Source: Bacteroidales bacterium (lineage in GTDB: Bacteria; Bacteroidota; Bacteroidia; Bacteroidales; UBA932). From it: a stretch of 6,181 bases of DNA. A model generated the notes under the pieces. The model saw nothing but the letters and a program-made list of their open reading frames with translations, was not told where the DNA came from and made no database searches. Shown here piece after piece: positions 1-6,078 of this stretch; positions within the stretch are counted from its first letter, which is position 1, and each line of letters starts with the position of its first letter. The position numbers and the translations under genes were made by a program. Location of the stretch: the NCBI GenBank assembly GCA_016295245.1, contig JAEDLO010000090.1:1-6181 (forward strand), in the 5' to 3' direction.

Positions 1-27
1 GGCAGATATTGCTTTGCGGTATTTCAT
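1..27 (-). CDS. Possible start of a gene leaving the window (nine codons)
   Basis: An ATG at 27 reading leftwards gives MKYRKAISA before the window ends. The basic start followed by small hydrophobic residues would suit the beginning of a signal peptide. A TACTTTTA box at 59-52 on the same strand resembles the Bacteroidota -7 element. It would place a transcript start about 18 nt before this ATG, the same leader length seen at the other promoters here. No good -33 box is visible. With nine codons no family can be named, and the call rests mainly on the spacing. Confidence 0.35.
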
Positions 28-51
28 AAGTGGTTTTTTATGTAAGTGTTG

Positions 52-59
52 TAAAAGTA
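52..59 (-). promoter_or_regulatory. Possible -7 box for the left-edge minus-strand gene
   Basis: TACTTTTA on the minus strand matches TAnnTTTG except for the last base. Its distance to the ATG at 27 fits the leaders of the other genes. No TTTG-like -33 element lies at the expected distance, so the call is weak. Confidence 0.3.
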
Positions 60-289
60 CATAAATATTCTGAGTTTTCCACTTTCGGCTTAGTCGGGCG
101 ACCTCTTTTGCGGGTGCTTGACAGTTCTGACAAGTCGCTCATATCCTAATCTGCAGGGAATATGAGTTTATCGCGTTCGCATGTCGAAGCATAGATGTAG
201 TTTAGTCCAGGATGGAATCTGTTGTTCTCATCAAGTGTCCCCTTTATTGACGATTCTTCTTGGGCGATTTGCCAGTATTACTATGCCGA
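60..289. other. Non-coding stretch upstream of the lipoprotein
   Basis: I see no gene, RNA or clear repeat here. A plus-strand frame is open from an ATG at 181 into the lipoprotein gene. Its first 54 codons look unlike a real N-terminus, and the recognisable promoter lies inside them at 289-318, so they are best treated as untranslated DNA. Confidence 0.6.
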
Positions 290-318
290 TTGAAAATCAA
301 TTCAAAGTAGTATCTTTG
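289..318 (+). promoter_or_regulatory. Bacteroidota-type promoter for the FISUMP lipoprotein
   Basis: TATCTTTG at 311-318 is a perfect TAnnTTTG -7 box. ATTG at 289-292 lies 18 nt upstream and matches three of four bases of the TTTG -33 box. Transcription would start near 325, about 18 nt before the ATG at 343. This promoter is the main reason for preferring that start over the in-frame ATG at 181. Confidence 0.7.
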
Positions 319-342
319 CACCAATTGAAACACATCGCGAAT

Positions 343-1455
343 ATGAAGACTCGATTTTCCCTTCTGGTGCTGACTCTCAGCGCAATGGTAGCCTGTAACC
401 CTTATGGCACGGACGGCCCGCAAGCTGAAGACCTTTCAGTGGACGGCAGCGCAAACTGCTACATCGTAACCCACAGCGGCAACTTCTCCTTCCCGACAGT
501 TAAAGGCAACAGCAGCGAAGCTCTCGCCTCCGTGGCGAGCGTCGAGCTCCTATGGGAAAGTTTCGGCACATCCGAGACCCCGACAGTCGGCGCCCTTGTC
601 AGCAAGCTCGCATACAAAGACGGGGTAATCACCTTCACCGCTTCCGACAGGAAAGGCAATGCCCTGATAGCCGCCAAAGACAAGAGTGGCGAAATCCTCT
701 GGACCTGGCATATCTGGCTGACTGACAAGCCAAAAGAGCAGGTATATCTCAACAACGCCGGCACCCTGATGGACCGCAACCTGGGCGCCACCTCAGCCAC
801 TCCGGGCGACGTCTGCAGCTTAGGCCTCCTCTACCAGTGGGGCAGGAAAGACCCTTTCCTCTCCGCTGACCAGATCAATCCGGGAGACCCGAGCCTCAAT
901 ACCAAGAAAGCAGCATCCACAATTACCTGGCCAGATCCTGTCGTATCGGACGCAAATGTCGGTACGATAGAATACACCATCACCCATCCGACCACCTTCA
1001 TTATGAGCCAAGGCGGCGTGTTGGACTGGTACTACAATGACGAGAACACAACAGAGGACAGCAGATGGCAGGACAGCAAAACCATCTATGACCCTTGTCC
1101 GGCCGGATGGCGAGTGCCGACAGGAGGAAAGACAGGCGTATGGGTAACGGCCTTCGGTTCCGATGAACAATGGGATGACGAATCCATCTGGGACGAAAAG
1201 AATTGCGGTGTGGATTTCGCCAAATCAGAGAAAAAGCTGGGCACAGACGCTTCAATCTGGTACCCTACCCCTGGACTTATCTACGCGGACACCGGTGTTC
1301 TTAACGCTGTAGGAACCCTTGGCGGCTACTGGAGCAACACCCCAAGCCGCAGATACGTCGATGTCTTCGGCGTCTCGTATCTGGGCTACATATTGAATAG
1401 CGTCTATAGCGACCGAGCCCACGGCAACAGCGTCCGCTGCCAGAAAATTCAATAG
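343..1455 (+). CDS. Surface lipoprotein with FISUMP (Fibrobacter succinogenes major paralogous) domain
   Basis: This 370-residue protein begins with a lipoprotein signal: basic start, hydrophobic core, and a lipobox ending MVAC with the lipidated cysteine at residue 18. Residues 36-56 (ANCYIV, then FSFPTVKGNS) resemble the N-terminal segment common in fimbrillin-like Bacteroidales lipoproteins. From about residue 140 to the end it carries hallmarks of the FISUMP domain (TIGR02145): MDRNLGA at 143-149, GLLYQWGRKDPF at 161-172, DPCPAGWRVPT at 250-260, GYWSNTP at 328-334 and SVRC at 363-366. Such proteins are exported and probably surface-anchored, and their biochemical role is unknown. The start at 343 was chosen because the signal peptide begins there and the promoter ends just upstream; the longer reading from 181 would bury the signal. 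It has its own promoter. The next gene converges on it with 17 nt between the stops. The family call is strong; a function in adhesion or glycan binding would be inference only. Confidence 0.85.
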   Translation: MKTRFSLLVLTLSAMVACNPYGTDGPQAEDLSVDGSANCYIVTHSGNFSFPTVKGNSSEALASVASVELLWESFGTSETPTVGALVSKLAYKDGVITFTASDRKGNALIAAKDKSGEILWTWHIWLTDKPKEQVYLNNAGTLMDRNLGATSATPGDVCSLGLLYQWGRKDPFLSADQINPGDPSLNTKKAASTITWPDPVVSDANVGTIEYTITHPTTFIMSQGGVLDWYYNDENTTEDSRWQDSKTIYDPCPAGWRVPTGGKTGVWVTAFGSDEQWDDESIWDEKNCGVDFAKSEKKLGTDASIWYPTPGLIYADTGVLNAVGTLGGYWSNTPSRRYVDVFGVSYLGYILNSVYSDRAHGNSVRCQKIQ

Positions 1456-1472
1456 CTCAAAGAAGCGCTGCC

Positions 1473-3821
1473 TTACTTCTCCCTCAGCGAGTGGTCTGCG
1501 GGAACTTCGCGGTTGAGCCAGGCCTTGCGGCTTGTCCAATCTGCGTACGGATTGCTCCAGAAAGGGTCGGAGGCTGGCAGGCCTAAGGCGCAGAAAGCGG
1601 CGCAGCAGAGGTATTCGCTGCCGCTGTTGATATACTCTTCGGACATCCTGATCTGAGACCCCGTGAAGCCGACGCGGAGCCATCCCTGCTCATCAAAAGT
1701 GTCTTCCTCCCCGAGCTGGCGGCGGATTACGGCAGTCAGCGCGCAACGCAATTGGGCGGGGTTAAGATCCTGCGGCAGCAAGTGAAGGAGCGCGGCGTCG
1801 GACATCGCGTGGAAGGAGCCGAAGCGGTAGGTGATGGACCTGCCGACTGCAGGATAGGTGCCCTCGGGCGAGATGAGCCTTTCCATCTGGGCGGCATAGC
1901 GCCCCTGACGCGCCTGCTGGGCCATCAGCTGTTCTTCGCTTCGAAGACCGTGCTTGCGGCACACTTGCAGCACTGCGGTGAGCATAGGATGGATGACCAG
2001 CGAATTGTAGTAGTCGAGGTGGAAGTCCGCCCCGTCGCCGTACCAGCCGTCACCCTTGTACCATCCGTTGAGAAACTTGTCCACTCCGTAAAACAGTCTT
2101 TGCGTGTCGTACTGCCCGTCAAATTCCAGCAGGGCGGCTTCGATGATTGAGGCAAACAGCAGCCAGTTGCTCTCGTAGGGCGTGATGGCGCGGCTGCGCT
2201 TGAATTCAGCTATGAGCTTCTGCCGGGTTGCGCTGTCGAGCCTGCCCCAAAGCTGCGTTGGCGCCCTGAGCAAGCCCTCGGCGAGGAAGGCTGCGTCCAC
2301 CAGGGGCTGCCTGTGGCGGTTTTCGCTGAAGCGAAGGTAGTCCGGCGACTGCGGGTCCACAGCGTTTTTCAATCCCTTGAGGGTCCACTCGAGCATTTGC
2401 GCGCGAAGCTGTCCCTCCGGGCTGCTGTCGGGCCCCAGTTCCAGCCAGGGCGCAATGCCGCAGATTGTCCTGCCCACTGCCTCCAGATACGACACTTCCC
2501 TCCTGTCAGGGTCGTCCGAGAGCGACTCAAAGGGAAAATTCTTTTTCAGGCTGCCCTCGGCAAGGTTCTTCATCACCGGAGTGGCAATCTTCATCAGCGC
2601 GTCCGTCCAAAGCTGCCTGTCCCCCGCGGCGGAAGGTTTGGCGAGCAGTTCCTTCATCCGCAACAGTGCCTCTATATAGTAATAATCGGCATAGGTCAGC
2701 GGCACGTCAACCTCGCTATTTTGTGGGATGTTGCCCACGCTGTGCTTAAGGATGAATCCGCCCTGCTCTCCCGGCTTGGCGAGGTATGCTGGCGAACTGA
2801 GGCTGCGCAGCTGCTTCTGGGCCATAGCGAGCCATCTTGAGGCGTCCGCGCTCGGGTCAAGTTGCGAAAGGTCTATAAGGGCGCTGGCGATGATGGCACC
2901 GGCAGACGCGTCACGAAGGGCCGCAGGGATGTCCGGCGCATCGAAATCCCAATACGGAATGCCATCCTCAGGCAGCCTCGGATGCGAGCAGATGAAGTCC
3001 GCTATGGCGCACGCCTGGCGCAGGTACTCCGGCTTGAGGGTCTCGCGATACATCATCGTGTAGCCATAAAGCCCCCAGGCCTGGCCGCGTGCCCACGCGC
3101 TCGAATCCGAATAGCCCTGAGCGGTCTGCCTGGCGTGTGGAACCCCGCTCTCCGGGTCATAAGAGACCACGTGGAAGGTGCTGAAATCGTCGCGGAAATG
3201 GTTGCGAATAGTCGTGTTCGCGTGAGTCTCGGCCACCCGGACATAGCGGCGGTCGCCCGTCTTGCGGCTCAGGAAGCTCAGCATCTCGAGATTCATCATA
3301 TTGTCGATGATGACCGGGTACTTCCACTTCTTGTTCGGCTCCCAGGATTTGATTACGCCAAGCCTGTCGTCATAGCGGGTCAGCAGGCTCTCCGTACCCT
3401 CGCGGATTACGTCAAGATAGCGACTCTCGCCCGTCAGGCGGTAGCCCTGGCCGAAGCTGCAATAAAGCATAAACCCGAGATCGTGGGTATTGGTCAATTT
3501 CTTGGCGGGTTCAACCCTGTCCGTAAAAAGGGCTGCATAGCGTCGCAATTCCTCGTCCGGGCGGTCGCCGTAAAGCTGCCACAGCACGCCGGGGAAAAAG
3601 CCCGAGCACCACCAGCCGTAGTCACTGGTAATCAGCTTGCCGTCCGCAAAGCTGCGTGGCAAGGCTGCCTCCTCGGAGGCAAGCGTCCGGGCAAGGATTA
3701 GCGACTGCGTGCGGCAGAGCGAGAGGCTCTCCTCTATCAGCTCGGCCATCGGCTTTTGGGCAAAAGAAACTGCTGATGCAAGGCACAGCAGGGAAATGGT
3801 TACAGTCTTGATGCGGTTCAT
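1473..3821 (-). CDS. Periplasmic fusion enzyme: GH88 unsaturated glucuronyl hydrolase plus DUF2264 module
   Basis: The 782-residue protein has a Sec signal peptide (residues 1-21, likely cleavage SFA|Q), so it is probably periplasmic. Residues 25-395 form a GH88 domain, which hydrates and so cleaves the unsaturated uronic acid left at oligosaccharide ends by polysaccharide lyases. D114 (NTHDLGF) and D173 (IIDNMMN) match catalytic D88 and D149 of Bacillus GL1 UGL. W160, H217, R245 and W249 sit where that enzyme has W134, H193, R221 and W225. A short linker near 395-405 leads to a DUF2264 (PF10022) module to the C-terminus, with SNWLLFASIIEA at 551-562, DGWYGDGADFHLDYYNS at 591-607 and AVGRSITYRFGSFHAMSDA at 658-676. 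To my knowledge this family underlies the GH154 beta-glucuronidases, so the protein may be bifunctional on uronic-acid glycans; that is inference. Start ATG at 3821 lies about 20 nt below a good promoter. No SusC/D, lyase or sulfatase is in view, so the substrate is unknown. Confidence 0.9.
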   Translation of the reverse strand: MNRIKTVTISLLCLASAVSFAQKPMAELIEESLSLCRTQSLILARTLASEEAALPRSFADGKLITSDYGWWCSGFFPGVLWQLYGDRPDEELRRYAALFTDRVEPAKKLTNTHDLGFMLYCSFGQGYRLTGESRYLDVIREGTESLLTRYDDRLGVIKSWEPNKKWKYPVIIDNMMNLEMLSFLSRKTGDRRYVRVAETHANTTIRNHFRDDFSTFHVVSYDPESGVPHARQTAQGYSDSSAWARGQAWGLYGYTMMYRETLKPEYLRQACAIADFICSHPRLPEDGIPYWDFDAPDIPAALRDASAGAIIASALIDLSQLDPSADASRWLAMAQKQLRSLSSPAYLAKPGEQGGFILKHSVGNIPQNSEVDVPLTYADYYYIEALLRMKELLAKPSAAGDRQLWTDALMKIATPVMKNLAEGSLKKNFPFESLSDDPDRREVSYLEAVGRTICGIAPWLELGPDSSPEGQLRAQMLEWTLKGLKNAVDPQSPDYLRFSENRHRQPLVDAAFLAEGLLRAPTQLWGRLDSATRQKLIAEFKRSRAITPYESNWLLFASIIEAALLEFDGQYDTQRLFYGVDKFLNGWYKGDGWYGDGADFHLDYYNSLVIHPMLTAVLQVCRKHGLRSEEQLMAQQARQGRYAAQMERLISPEGTYPAVGRSITYRFGSFHAMSDAALLHLLPQDLNPAQLRCALTAVIRRQLGEEDTFDEQGWLRVGFTGSQIRMSEEYINSGSEYLCCAAFCALGLPASDPFWSNPYADWTSRKAWLNREVPADHSLREK

Positions 3822-3842
3822 TCAAAATTTTATTTTCAGGTA

Positions 3843-3871
3843 TTTATACAAAGATAAAAAATGTATCTTTA
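3843..3871 (+). promoter_or_regulatory. Divergent promoter for the DUF2807-adenylyltransferase unit
   Basis: TATCTTTA at 3864-3871 is one base from the TAnnTTTG -7 consensus. TTTA at 3843-3846 is a one-mismatch -33 box, 17 nt upstream. The start would fall near 3878, about 15 nt before the ATG at 3892. This box and the opposing -7 box form a 7-bp inverted repeat (AAAGATA 3850-3856, TATCTTT 3864-3870), so the two promoters occupy the same DNA. It is weaker than its minus-strand partner. Confidence 0.55.
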
Positions 3872-3878
3872 CATCAAA
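3849..3878 (-). promoter_or_regulatory. Promoter for the GH88-DUF2264 gene
   Basis: On the minus strand, TATCTTTG (3856-3849) is a perfect -7 box. TTTG (3878-3875) lies 18 nt upstream as a perfect -33 box. The predicted transcript start near 3842 leaves a leader of about 20 nt before the ATG at 3821. It is the best promoter match in the window. It overlaps the divergent promoter for the DUF2807 gene. Confidence 0.75.
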
Positions 3879-3891
3879 TTGAATTTGCTAT

Positions 3892-4617
3892 ATGAGAAAC
3901 AAACTTTTCGCTTTCTGCGCAGCACTCCTGACAAGCCTCGCAATGTCGTTCAACGCTAATTCAGCCCAGAAGGAAGACGCCACCCTCATACCCGAAATCA
4001 CGGAAGCCTATGAAGCCGTCAGCATCGGTGGTGAGTTTCGCGTAATCTACTGCTCCCCGTCCGACACCCTCAAGATAGTCGCCAAAGACAAAGTCCTCAA
4101 TGGCGTCGAATGCCTCGTCGAAGATGGCACGCTGGTAGTGCGCTACCGCGAAGGCAAGGCCTTCAATACCATAATGGGCGGCCGCTCCCCTATCGTTTAT
4201 ATCCCCGCAAACCCTGATATCCGCTCCTTCAGGCTCTCCGGCACCACCCGTATGGAATGCGCTCATCCGATAGTCCAGGAAAGCCTCCATATCAAGATGT
4301 CCGGGGCCTCAAGGGTCATCGGAGAGGTCAAAACCAAGCACCTTGACATCTACTGCGCGGGCACGGTCAACGTCACCCTGACAGGCTCGAGCGACACTAC
4401 CGACATCCGCATCGACGGCGCTTCGCGTGTAGCAGTGGGCGAAGGCTTCGAATGCAATAGCGCCGATCTCGACATCAACGGCGCCGGCATTGTCAGAATC
4501 AACTGCGTCGGCACTCTTAGCGGCAAAATCGCAGGCAGCTCCGTCGTCCGCTACCTTGGTGAACCCGAAGTCAACATCGAGACCAACGGCCTTGCAAGCA
4601 TCACCCGTATCGACTAG
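3892..4617 (+). CDS. Secreted DUF2807 (head GIN domain) beta-solenoid protein
   Basis: This 241-residue protein starts with a Sec signal peptide (residues 1-25, likely cleavage NSA|Q), so it is exported to the periplasm or cell surface. The rest matches DUF2807 (PF10988, 'putative auto-transporter adhesin, head GIN domain'), typical of Bacteroidota and usually annotated without function. The C-terminal half has a recurring turn of the form x-G-[AST]-x-x with hydrophobic flanks: LSGTTRM 115, MSGASRV 136, CAGTVNV 155, IDGASRV 174, INGAGIV 195, IAGSSVV 213 and TNGLASI 231. The 18-21 residue spacing is what rungs of a right-handed beta-helix would give. There is no lipobox and no transmembrane segment after the signal. 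The ATG at 3892 is the only start giving a clean signal peptide. The stop lies 3 nt before the adenylyltransferase gene, so the two are probably cotranscribed, although one product is exported and the other is cytoplasmic. The family call is firm; the role is unknown. Confidence 0.85.
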   Translation: MRNKLFAFCAALLTSLAMSFNANSAQKEDATLIPEITEAYEAVSIGGEFRVIYCSPSDTLKIVAKDKVLNGVECLVEDGTLVVRYREGKAFNTIMGGRSPIVYIPANPDIRSFRLSGTTRMECAHPIVQESLHIKMSGASRVIGEVKTKHLDIYCAGTVNVTLTGSSDTTDIRIDGASRVAVGEGFECNSADLDINGAGIVRINCVGTLSGKIAGSSVVRYLGEPEVNIETNGLASITRID

Positions 4618-4620
4618 TCT

Positions 4621-5424
4621 ATGAGCGACTTTACCGAAGAACAGCTGAAGCGCTATTCGCGCCATATCCTTCTGCAGGATGTGGGCGTAGAGGGGCAGGA
4701 AAGGATACGCGACGCCAAGGTCCTGGTCGTAGGAGCCGGTGGCTTGGGCTCCCCCGTCTGCCTCTATCTTGCGGCGGCCGGCATCGGGCGCATCGGCATC
4801 GTGGATGGAGACGTAGTGGACCTGAGCAACCTCCAGCGCCAGGTCATACATTTCACCGCTGATCTCGGAACTCCCAAAGTCAAGAGCGCCGCAGCGAAAA
4901 TGAAGGCCATCAACCCCGACGTGCGCGTGGACGCCTATCAGGAATTTCTCGACTCCACCAATGCCCTCCAGCTCATCAGGGAATATGACTTCGTGGTGCA
5001 ATGCACCGACAACTTCCCTTCGAAATACCTTGTCAACGACGCCTGCGTGATGGAGGGCAAACCCTTTTCGCACGGCGGCATCCTGGGCTTCGAGGGTCAG
5101 ACCTTCACGCACCTGCCGGGCACTGCCTGCTACCGCTGCATATTCAAGGAACCGCCTCCAGCCGGCGCAGTGCCGACCTGTGCGCAAGCGGGTGTGTTGG
5201 GCGCCATCGCCGGAATGATGGGTACCATCCAGGCCGCCGAGACACTCAAATACGTCACCGGAGCGGGAGAACTCCTCACGGACCGCCTTATGTGTTTCGA
5301 CGCCAGGACGATGCAGTTCCATTCCATCATCGTCTCCAGGCCGGACTCCTGCCCTGTCTGCGGCACTCATCCTACCATCGACCGCCTCATCGACTACCCG
5401 CAGGCTTGCTGCGCGATGAAATAA
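4621..5424 (+). CDS. moeB/thiF: MoeB/ThiF-type E1-like adenylyltransferase for a sulfur-carrier protein
   Basis: The 267-residue cytoplasmic protein is a full-length member of the HesA/MoeB/ThiF family. These enzymes use ATP to adenylate the C-terminal Gly-Gly of a small ubiquitin-like sulfur carrier (MoaD for molybdopterin, ThiS for thiamine thiazole). Visible features are the nucleotide-binding loop GAGGLGS at 38-44, D62, and R14, R73, K86 and D130 at the numbering of E. coli MoeB. The zinc site is C170/C173 (CYRC) with C244/C247 (CPVC). The conserved cysteine is C187 (PTCAQAG). There is no C-terminal rhodanese domain, unlike eukaryotic MOCS3/Uba4. The extra 15-20 residues beyond E. coli MoeB end in IDYPQACCAMK. 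No thiS, moaD or other thiamine or molybdenum cofactor gene is in view, so the sequence does not say which pathway it serves. It starts 3 nt after the DUF2807 gene and has no promoter of its own, so it is probably read from that gene's promoter. All functional residues are present. Confidence 0.9.
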   Translation: MSDFTEEQLKRYSRHILLQDVGVEGQERIRDAKVLVVGAGGLGSPVCLYLAAAGIGRIGIVDGDVVDLSNLQRQVIHFTADLGTPKVKSAAAKMKAINPDVRVDAYQEFLDSTNALQLIREYDFVVQCTDNFPSKYLVNDACVMEGKPFSHGGILGFEGQTFTHLPGTACYRCIFKEPPPAGAVPTCAQAGVLGAIAGMMGTIQAAETLKYVTGAGELLTDRLMCFDARTMQFHSIIVSRPDSCPVCGTHPTIDRLIDYPQACCAMK

Positions 5425-5537
5425 CGATTGATTACTTTTCGAGAAGCTGACGCCTATGTTGTCTAGCATACCATTCAATTTGGCGGCAGGTACCACGACA
5501 TTGCCTGACAGGGTTGTACAGAAATACCCTCTGCTCC
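5425..5537. other. Unassigned DNA between the adenylyltransferase and the exporter remnants
   Basis: No gene is recognised. The minus strand has an open frame reading through LSGNVVVPAAKLNGMLDN that looks protein-like but matches no family I know. No terminator with a stem and T-run follows the stop at 5424. The stretch may be further debris of the neighbouring pseudogene. Confidence 0.45.
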
Positions 5538-5621
5538 CTACCCTGTCTTCCGGTAGCTCTTCACCGCGAAGAAGGTGCATACTGAGCCGAGGGCGAGCAG
5601 GCAGCTTTTCACCCCGTTCAC
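5538..5621 (-). pseudogene. Possible C-terminal remnant of an ABC-2 type permease
   Basis: Reading leftwards from 5621, 27 codons end in a TAG at 5540-5538. They give a short hydrophobic segment (CLLALGSVCTFFAV) followed by KSYRKTG and the stop. A last membrane helix ending in a basic SYRK-type tail is how many ABC-2 permeases of the YbhS/YbhR type finish. The fragment is out of frame with the ATPase remnant just upstream, so the two are not one protein. It is short, and the call leans on its position behind membrane-fusion-protein and ATPase remnants. Confidence 0.45.
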
Positions 5622-5625
5622 TCCC

Positions 5626-5697
5626 CTGGGGCAGCGAGAGAGTGGTCAGGATGCGGAAGAGGCTGGTCTTGCCCGCCCAGTCGGGGCCGATGAGGCC
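5626..5697 (-). pseudogene. Remnant of an ABC transporter ATPase (Walker A region only)
   Basis: About 24 codons read GLIGPDWAGKTS then LFRILTTLSLPQ. This is the Walker A region of an ABC ATPase of the YbhF/RbbA kind, whose usual form is GLIGPDGAGKT. G-x4-GKT is kept at 5665-5688, but a tryptophan replaces the usual glycine before AGK. The N-terminal strand before the motif and everything after it (Q-loop, signature LSGG, Walker B) are missing, so it cannot be functional. It is fused in frame to the membrane fusion protein stub and lies upstream of the possible permease tail, the normal gene order of such exporters. Confidence 0.65.
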
Positions 5698-5817
5698 GGA
5701 GAGCTGGGCAGTAGTGAAATAGGCGCGAACGTACACCCTCGACAGGTCAGCAATTTTAAAATGCGGTTTGCCGGCGCTGACGCTTTCCCCCGCACCTCCC
5801 TTTACAAAAAATAAGTA
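5698..5817 (-). pseudogene. Remnant of an HlyD/YbhG-type membrane fusion protein
   Basis: About 40 codons read GESVSAGKPHFKIADLS then RVYVRAYFTTAQLS. This matches the conserved segment around the barrel-sandwich and following beta-barrel of HlyD-family membrane fusion proteins (typical form GE-V--GKPLFKIADL---YVRAYF---QL). The N-terminal signal or membrane anchor, coiled coil and C-terminus are absent. The frame continues upstream to a GTG at 5865 through unrelated-looking codons; FFRKEWHRI near 5862-5836 faintly recalls the start of an ABC-2 permease, but too weakly to call. The fragment runs straight into ATPase sequence without a stop, which points to a deletion join. Confidence 0.65.
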
Positions 5818-5872
5818 CCCTACGCCGCAAATTGGAATCCTATGCCACTCCTTTCGGAAAAACACCCCATCC

Positions 5873-5944
5873 TGTCAATCACCTGCGCACCCAGGATGCC
5901 TCAGAGGTACTTCTGGAGGGGGTTACCCGCGCAGGTGAATGACA
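5873..5944. repeat. Palindromic cloverleaf-like repeat, copy 1
   Basis: The ends are a 16-bp inverted repeat with one mismatch (5873-5888 and 5929-5944, core CACCTGCGC/GCGCAGGTG). Inside are three smaller arms: GCACC-CAG-GATGC (5887-5899, one mismatch), the near-palindrome around AGGTACTT (5901-5916) and GGG-TTA-CCC (5920-5928). No ORF or known RNA family explains it. Confidence 0.85.
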
Positions 5945-5956
5945 AAACTCTCGAGC

Positions 5957-5978
5957 GGACCCATTAGAGCTATGTCTG
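5957..5978 (+). repeat. 22-bp direct repeat, copy 1
   Basis: The 22 bp beginning GGACCCATTAGAG and ending CTATGTCTG recur without change at 6156-6177. The distance from the end of the preceding palindromic element is about the same in both cases. This suggests the tail belongs to a larger repeat unit. Confidence 0.85.
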
Positions 5979-5998
5979 AGGCAGGTCGCCTTCCTTCG

Positions 5999-6063
5999 TG
6001 TCAATCACCTGCGCACCTATGGTGCCTCAGAAGTACTTCTGAAGGGGGTTACCCGCGCAGTTG
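5999..6063. repeat. Palindromic cloverleaf-like repeat, copy 2
   Basis: This copy has the best inner arms: GCACC-TAT-GGTGC (6013-6025) with five perfect pairs, a perfect 16-bp palindrome (TCAGAAGTACTTCTGA, 6027-6042), and GGG-TTA-CCC (6046-6054). The outer stem is CACCTGCGC (6006-6014) with GCGCAGTTG (6055-6063), one mismatch. The left flank TGTCAAT matches copy 1, but the right flank AATGACA is lost, and the 22-bp tail is absent. Confidence 0.85.
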
Positions 6064-6078
6064 AAGGCATAAAGGCCT

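Noticed and set aside
181..342. N-terminal extension of the lipoprotein from the ATG at 181
   Set aside because: It would bury the lipoprotein signal peptide, and the promoter at 289-318 lies within it.
2862..3701. Plus-strand open frame of 279 codons
   Set aside because: It is antisense to the well-supported GH88 domain and resembles no protein family.
5456..5814. Two short plus-strand open frames
   Set aside because: They are mirror readings of the exporter remnants, without a promoter, signal or recognisable motif.
4309..5865. Long minus-strand open frame of 518 codons from a GTG at 5865
   Set aside because: Only the first 80 or so codons resemble proteins (the exporter stubs). The rest is antisense to the adenylyltransferase and DUF2807 genes, whose codon use keeps it open.
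5963..5975. TTAGAGCTATG in the direct repeat resembles part of a Streptococcus pyogenes type II CRISPR repeat
   Set aside because: Only 11 nt match, it occurs twice 199 bp apart, there are no regular spacers, and no cas gene is present. It is most likely chance.
5999..6063. Cloverleaf fold as a tRNA or tRNA-like gene
   Set aside because: There is no T-loop consensus, no sensible anticodon arm, and the middle arm is a palindrome with a minimal loop.
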